Source: JBFLYZ01 sp040756415
Lineage (GTDB): Bacteria > Bacteroidota > Bacteroidia > JADZBD01
Length of the DNA stretch: 64,000 bases
Assembly: GCA_040756415.1 (NCBI GenBank)
Contig: JBFLYZ010000004.1
Span: forward strand, 29,459 to 93,458
Direction of reading: 5' to 3'
Shown: positions 60,268-64,000 of the stretch, in pieces
How positions within the stretch are numbered: position 1 is the first letter of the stretch
Layout of the letters: each line of letters begins with the position of its first letter
Notes under the pieces: generated by a model
The model's input: the letters and a program-made list of their open reading frames with translations, nothing else
What the model was told of the DNA's origin: nothing
The model's database searches: none
Made by a program: the position numbers and the translations under genes

Positions 60268-61023
60268 ATGAGAACAGCATTTCAACTTTCAGCGATAGTG
60301 GTCCTGGTGCTGAGCTACGCCTTTCAGACCAATGATGAGCTCTACAAGCTGGGGCTGGAATACCGCGTAAAGCGCGATAATAAGAATGGCCTGGCCACCT
60401 TCCAGAAGCTGATGAAGGCCGATTCATCCAATGCAGATTACCTGGCCAACGGCAGTTATTTCTATTCGAAGGTGGGCAATACGCTGGCCACCGACCAGGA
60501 AAAACTTAGCTATTACCGCAAAGCGGAGTATTTGGCTAAAAAGGCCATCAAGCTGAACGACAAGAATGCGGAGGCGCATTACGCCTATGCCCTGGCGCTT
60601 GGCCGCATCAATGAGAACGCCAGCTCGAGCCAGAAGATCGCCAACTCCAAGCTGATCAAGGGCGAATGCGATAAGGCCATAGCCTTAAACCCCAAGCATG
60701 CGGGTGCATACCACATCCTTGGCCGGTGGCACCGCACTATAGCCGGTTTCAGCGGCTTTGAAAAGACCATGATCAACGCTTTTTACGGGGGGGTGCCCAC
60801 GGGGGCATCTTACGAGGAGGCCGTGAAGGCCTTTCAGAACGCGATCGTGTACGAGCCCAAGTACATACTGCACCAGTACGAGCTGGCGGTGACCTACCAC
60901 GATATGGGCAAGGACGCCTATGCCAAGACCTGGCTGCAGAAAGCGATCGAGCTGCCCGCTACGGATGACGATAACAAGGACGCGAAGAAAAAGTGCGAGG
61001 AGCTGTTGAAACAACTTAAATAG
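60268..61023 (+). CDS. TPR protein, exported
   Basis: A 251-residue protein with an N-terminal hydrophobic signal (AFQLSAIVVLVLSYAF) and several TPR-like helices. AYHILGRWHRTIAGFSGFEK ... NAFYGGVPTGASYEEAVKAFQNAI is reminiscent of the regulator-of-microtubule-dynamics-like TPR family found in bacteria. It contains no catalytic site. It directly follows the M1 peptidase gene (26 bp) and may serve it as a periplasmic partner. That is inference. Confidence 0.78.
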   Translation: MRTAFQLSAIVVLVLSYAFQTNDELYKLGLEYRVKRDNKNGLATFQKLMKADSSNADYLANGSYFYSKVGNTLATDQEKLSYYRKAEYLAKKAIKLNDKNAEAHYAYALALGRINENASSSQKIANSKLIKGECDKAIALNPKHAGAYHILGRWHRTIAGFSGFEKTMINAFYGGVPTGASYEEAVKAFQNAIVYEPKYILHQYELAVTYHDMGKDAYAKTWLQKAIELPATDDDNKDAKKKCEELLKQLK

Positions 61024-61041
61024 ATATTTTTATTCCAGCAG

Positions 61042-61731
61042 TTATAGCCTTCCGCTATAATATTTTTTTATCAGGTCGTGATTGTATCTTTTGCTTCCTG
61101 AATATTCTACTTCTGAAAGAAAAGACAAGAAGGTGGTATTATCGACATCATAGTCTGCACCTTTATCGGCAAGTATTCTGACTGCTTTCTTTCCCAACAC
61201 CTCTTCAAAAATATCTACCAGGTCTGAAATGCCCATTTTATTATCAAGGCAGACATTTGTCGCACTGTTGAGGGTTTTTTCGCTGCGGATCAGTCGGGAA
61301 ACGAAAGAACCGACATCGTCTGCATCAATGAGATGCCTGGAAGCGTACCGGTGGATCTCCACTGGCAGGTTCTGCCGAATCCTGTCAAAAAGATGATTGG
61401 TCAGGGTATAGGGATTTGTTGATCTTCCCACCACATTAGGCAATCGGATGATAATAAAACGTTCGCAGGAAGCCGCAATAAGCCGTTCGACATCCAGCTT
61501 ATGGCGGATATAATGAGATTCCTCCAGGCTCTTATCGAAGACACTAATGGTGCTGAAGTATACAAAAGTGCTTTCGGGGCTGATATGTTTCCTGACCAGG
61601 TCCAGCTCGCGGGCAAATTCCGCTTCCGAAGTCTCCAAAGAATTAGAAACGCCTGAAGCGAACACAGTGACCCTTTTTTCCTCTTGGAATTGGCGGAAAA
61701 TTGTCGCTATCAAACCATTTCCAACAACCAT
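61042..61731 (-). CDS. NAD-dependent epimerase/dehydratase-like protein
   Basis: A 229-residue short extended-SDR-like protein. The N-terminal nucleotide motif is VVGNGLIATIF. The catalytic Ser/Tyr/Lys set lies in YFSTISVFD and HYIRHKLDVE. RLPNVVGRSTNPYTLTNHLFD and LIDADDVGSFV are typical of sugar-nucleotide epimerases. It is shorter than usual (about 300 residues) and may lack part of the substrate domain. It lies 4 bp after the flippase gene, so both are probably one surface-polysaccharide operon. Confidence 0.82.
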   Translation of the reverse strand: MVVGNGLIATIFRQFQEEKRVTVFASGVSNSLETSEAEFARELDLVRKHISPESTFVYFSTISVFDKSLEESHYIRHKLDVERLIAASCERFIIIRLPNVVGRSTNPYTLTNHLFDRIRQNLPVEIHRYASRHLIDADDVGSFVSRLIRSEKTLNSATNVCLDNKMGISDLVDIFEEVLGKKAVRILADKGADYDVDNTTFLSFLSEVEYSGSKRYNHDLIKKYYSGRL

Positions 61732-61735
61732 AGGC

Positions 61736-63220
61736 TTAGTCTTTTAAAGAAGATGGCTTAACTAGTACATTTAACTCAGGAAATACCCCGGAAAAATAGC
61801 TGCCGGCAATATAAATAAAGCTCAACACAGATGAGCGATATAGGATATCCATCCAGGCGGTGGAAAGCTCAGGCAGAAGAAGATTGACACCGAGACAGGT
61901 GCCAATCAGCAGGAGCACCCAGTAAATGTAATTTCCGAATGGCTGCATCCGGTACCACCGCCATATAAGGTAGCTCTTGGCAAGGTTGTATAAGAGAAGG
62001 GCTGTGCTAGTGGCAATCGCTGCACCAATGATCCCGTATTCCGGGATAAGCAGCAGGTTCAGGGCCGTTGATGAAATGATCAGGGCAATGAGCAACAAAG
62101 ATCCATATCTATATTTCTCTGAATAGAACACCAGGGAATTGTTGATGCCCGTTGACATATTGATAAAGGAGCTTACACTTATGATCATTACTACCAGTAT
62201 GCTTTCTGCATATTTATCAGGAAGAAAGGTAAGAAGCATTTTAACATTACAAACCACTCCGATCAGCAGTAGTCCGCCTACTCCCATGAGTATCCGGGTA
62301 GAGCGGGTATACACCCGGTCGGCCATTTCTATATCCTGGCGGTGAAGCGCATCCGAGATCTTCGAGTCGGTGATCCGGGTTAGCGCATTGTAAGGTATTT
62401 CGATGATGGAGCCTATGGTGAACCCAATTGTATAGACCGCAATATCTTTTAGCTGATTGGCGACATTGATATCGCTACCCAACAGGGCAACATCGATTTG
62501 TCTTAGTGCCATGGATGCAATAGAAGCGGGAGCAATAAGAGCCAGGTACAACAGCATCCTTTTCCTGTCCTGCTTTTTCAGGAATTGCCAGTTTATACGA
62601 TAGCGGATGCCACCATCTATTCTGAGAACGTACAAAGCGAGCAGAATAAGCTGCATGAAGAAATTCAGTGTGTAGAGTAGCACAAAGAAGTCGAAGTCGA
62701 CCAGCCGGAAGTAATAGAGTGAAATGACCAGTATGTTTCCCACCCGGAAAAAGATATCATTCAGGAAAGAAGGGAAAGAAGATTTGAATAAGGAAATACA
62801 ATAGATGTTCAGCATGGAAATGAAACCCACGCAAAAGGAGATAGGCAGGATGTATTCAAAGAAATCGGTGATAAGTTGGGCATTATCGTAGAAGGAAATG
62901 ATCCGTTCTTCTAAAAGGAACACAATCACACCAAACAGCAGGTAGCTTAAAAAGGCTGTAAGGAGAAGCAGGCGCAGGTATCCATTGTGTCCCCTGGCAG
63001 GGTCACGAAACACGGGAAAGTATTTTATGGTGAAGCTTCCCAAACCTATCGGGAAGACAGTTCCGAAAAGGATGGAAACGGAGGTGATGAAGCGGACGAG
63101 CCCCAGTTCCTCGGGTGGCAGAAAGATCGGTTGAAGGACCAGGGTATAAACGACTCCAATAGCAACCCCTATATAGGAAATAAGTGTGTTCTGTATCCCC
63201 TGTTTTTTTATCTCCCCCAA
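61736..63220 (-). CDS. Polysaccharide flippase (Wzx/MOP family)
   Basis: A 494-residue protein with about 12-14 membrane helices, beginning IQNTLISYIGVAIGVVYTLV and LVRFITSVSILFGTVFPIGLG. Helices pair in the MOP-exporter pattern, with charged residues such as RQIDVALLGSD in the middle (a family hallmark) and ITDSKISDALHRQD in a loop. It would turn lipid-linked sugar units across the inner membrane. The substrate is unknown. Base composition here is more AT-rich than the left part of the window. Confidence 0.88.
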   Translation of the reverse strand: MGEIKKQGIQNTLISYIGVAIGVVYTLVLQPIFLPPEELGLVRFITSVSILFGTVFPIGLGSFTIKYFPVFRDPARGHNGYLRLLLLTAFLSYLLFGVIVFLLEERIISFYDNAQLITDFFEYILPISFCVGFISMLNIYCISLFKSSFPSFLNDIFFRVGNILVISLYYFRLVDFDFFVLLYTLNFFMQLILLALYVLRIDGGIRYRINWQFLKKQDRKRMLLYLALIAPASIASMALRQIDVALLGSDINVANQLKDIAVYTIGFTIGSIIEIPYNALTRITDSKISDALHRQDIEMADRVYTRSTRILMGVGGLLLIGVVCNVKMLLTFLPDKYAESILVVMIISVSSFINMSTGINNSLVFYSEKYRYGSLLLIALIISSTALNLLLIPEYGIIGAAIATSTALLLYNLAKSYLIWRWYRMQPFGNYIYWVLLLIGTCLGVNLLLPELSTAWMDILYRSSVLSFIYIAGSYFSGVFPELNVLVKPSSLKD

Positions 63221-63253
63221 ATAATAATGGATTAAGTTTGTTATTTTTGAAGT

Positions 63254-63955
63254 ATGGAAAGTCCGGAAAACAAAGATATATCAAAGTTTTATGATGATTA
63301 TACTGCTCATCAGAAGAAAATCGGTGTGAACATACGGCACCGGACCATCCTGAAAAACCTCAAAAAAAACGGGTTAAGACCCGATTCCAGGGTCCTCGAA
63401 GTAGGTTGTGGGATAGGTAGTGTTACCCAGTTGATAGCACGGTACTGCTCGAGAGGCAGGGTGGTGGCAGTTGATATCAGTCCTAAGAGCATTGATATCG
63501 CAAAAAAACTGCATAAGAACCTTAGGAACATTGAGTTTCTTGTATCGGACATGTCGGATTTTTCACATCAGGTCAAATTCGATTTTGTGGTATTGCCGGA
63601 TGTGCTGGAGCATATTCCGGTTGAAAATCATAGGCATTTGTTTCGGATCATCAGGGACTGTACACATCCGGATTCCACGGTATTTATTAACATTCCCGAT
63701 CCAAGATATCTCAAGTGGGTTCAGAAACACCGCCCAGATCTGCTCCAGGTAATCGATCAAGCCTTATCAACCGATGAGTTGCTGAACAATATATACCCGA
63801 ACGACTTTTATCTGGTCAGCCTGAATACCTATTCATTGGGCGTGAAGGAGGGCGATTATCAGTGCTTGGTCCTGAAAAGAAATAAGGAGTTGGACAGGGT
63901 TACCTACAAATCAAAGATGGAGAAAGTAGTACAGGAGATTAAATCCAGACTCTGA
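63254..63955 (+). CDS. Class I SAM-dependent methyltransferase
   Basis: A 233-residue methyltransferase with motif I VLEVGCGIGSVTQLIARYC, the acidic ribose-binding Asp in VVAVDISPKSID, and DFVVLPDVLEHIPVE as motif IV region. The target (sugar, lipid or small molecule) is not evident. It is divergent from the flippase gene and probably belongs to the same polysaccharide locus, which continues past the window edge. Confidence 0.88.
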   Translation: MESPENKDISKFYDDYTAHQKKIGVNIRHRTILKNLKKNGLRPDSRVLEVGCGIGSVTQLIARYCSRGRVVAVDISPKSIDIAKKLHKNLRNIEFLVSDMSDFSHQVKFDFVVLPDVLEHIPVENHRHLFRIIRDCTHPDSTVFINIPDPRYLKWVQKHRPDLLQVIDQALSTDELLNNIYPNDFYLVSLNTYSLGVKEGDYQCLVLKRNKELDRVTYKSKMEKVVQEIKSRL

Positions 63956-64000
63956 TTGAAAAGAAGAAGAAAAATCCTTTATTTTTTTCCTAACTCATCT

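Overview
The window looks like a chromosomal stretch from a member of the Bacteroidota. The evidence is TAnnTTTG-type minus-7 promoter boxes, lipobox lipoproteins, a tRNA-guanine transglycosylase of the zinc-less Bacteroidota form, TPR and OmpA-like surface proteins, and the general gene repertoire. The organism seems able to live with and without oxygen: the window holds two terminal oxidases, a B12-dependent ribonucleotide reductase, two Crp/Fnr regulators and oxygen-sensitive iron-sulfur enzymes.

Region 1-13.7 kb holds two tightly coupled leftward operons around a NarL-type response regulator. Operon A (7217 down to the left edge) encodes a saccharopine-dehydrogenase-like enzyme, a BcrD/BadG-type ATPase, an acyl-CoA ligase, a single HgdB/BcrC-type dehydratase/reductase subunit, a ketopantoate-reductase-like domain fused to a BcrA/BadF-type ATPase, and a c-type cytochrome lipoprotein. 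Operon B (13678 down to 8061) encodes a CopD-like membrane protein, a U32-family iron-sulfur protein, a small ferredoxin, and a molybdenum hydroxylase resembling 4-hydroxybenzoyl-CoA reductase with its small and large subunits fused. Together they look like an undescribed ATP-driven, low-potential CoA-thioester pathway. The substrate could be aromatic, or a 2-hydroxyacid derived from an amino acid.

Region 13.7-34.7 kb is respiratory. It carries B12-dependent RNR, a radical SAM protein, a cytochrome c plus proline dehydrogenase operon, Crp/Fnr regulator 1, an A-type cytochrome c oxidase operon with heme O synthase, and a leftward operon with a B-type (ba3-like) oxidase. The leftward operon also contains two unusual fusions: an oxidase-subunit-I-like protein joined to a Sco domain, and a diheme cytochrome b joined to two [4Fe-4S] sites and an MvhD-like domain. 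Crp/Fnr regulator 2, tRNA-Leu(UAA) with odd structured repeats behind it, and a universal stress protein follow.

The most useful regulatory observation is that eight promoters in 7.2-33.7 kb share one geometry. Each has a TGA-N6-TCA palindrome (best form TATGA-N6-TCATA) whose centre lies exactly 29.5 bp from the first base of a minus-7 box ending in TTTG or close to it. This ties operons A and B, the response regulator, both oxidases, cytochrome c/proline dehydrogenase, the regulator itself and the stress protein into one Crp/Fnr regulon.

Region 34.7-61 kb is mainly ordinary core genome: mutS, a SpoU methyltransferase, deoxynucleoside kinase, folK, sppA, accA, ispE, an LptF/G permease, tgt, a glycosyltransferase, a sigma factor, rsmG, a kinase, an ABC exporter, a surface metallopeptidase and TPR proteins. 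From about 61 kb to the right edge the sequence is visibly more AT-rich and encodes a sugar epimerase, a polysaccharide flippase and a methyltransferase. This is probably the start of a surface-polysaccharide locus. No insertion sequences, CRISPR arrays or rRNA genes were seen.
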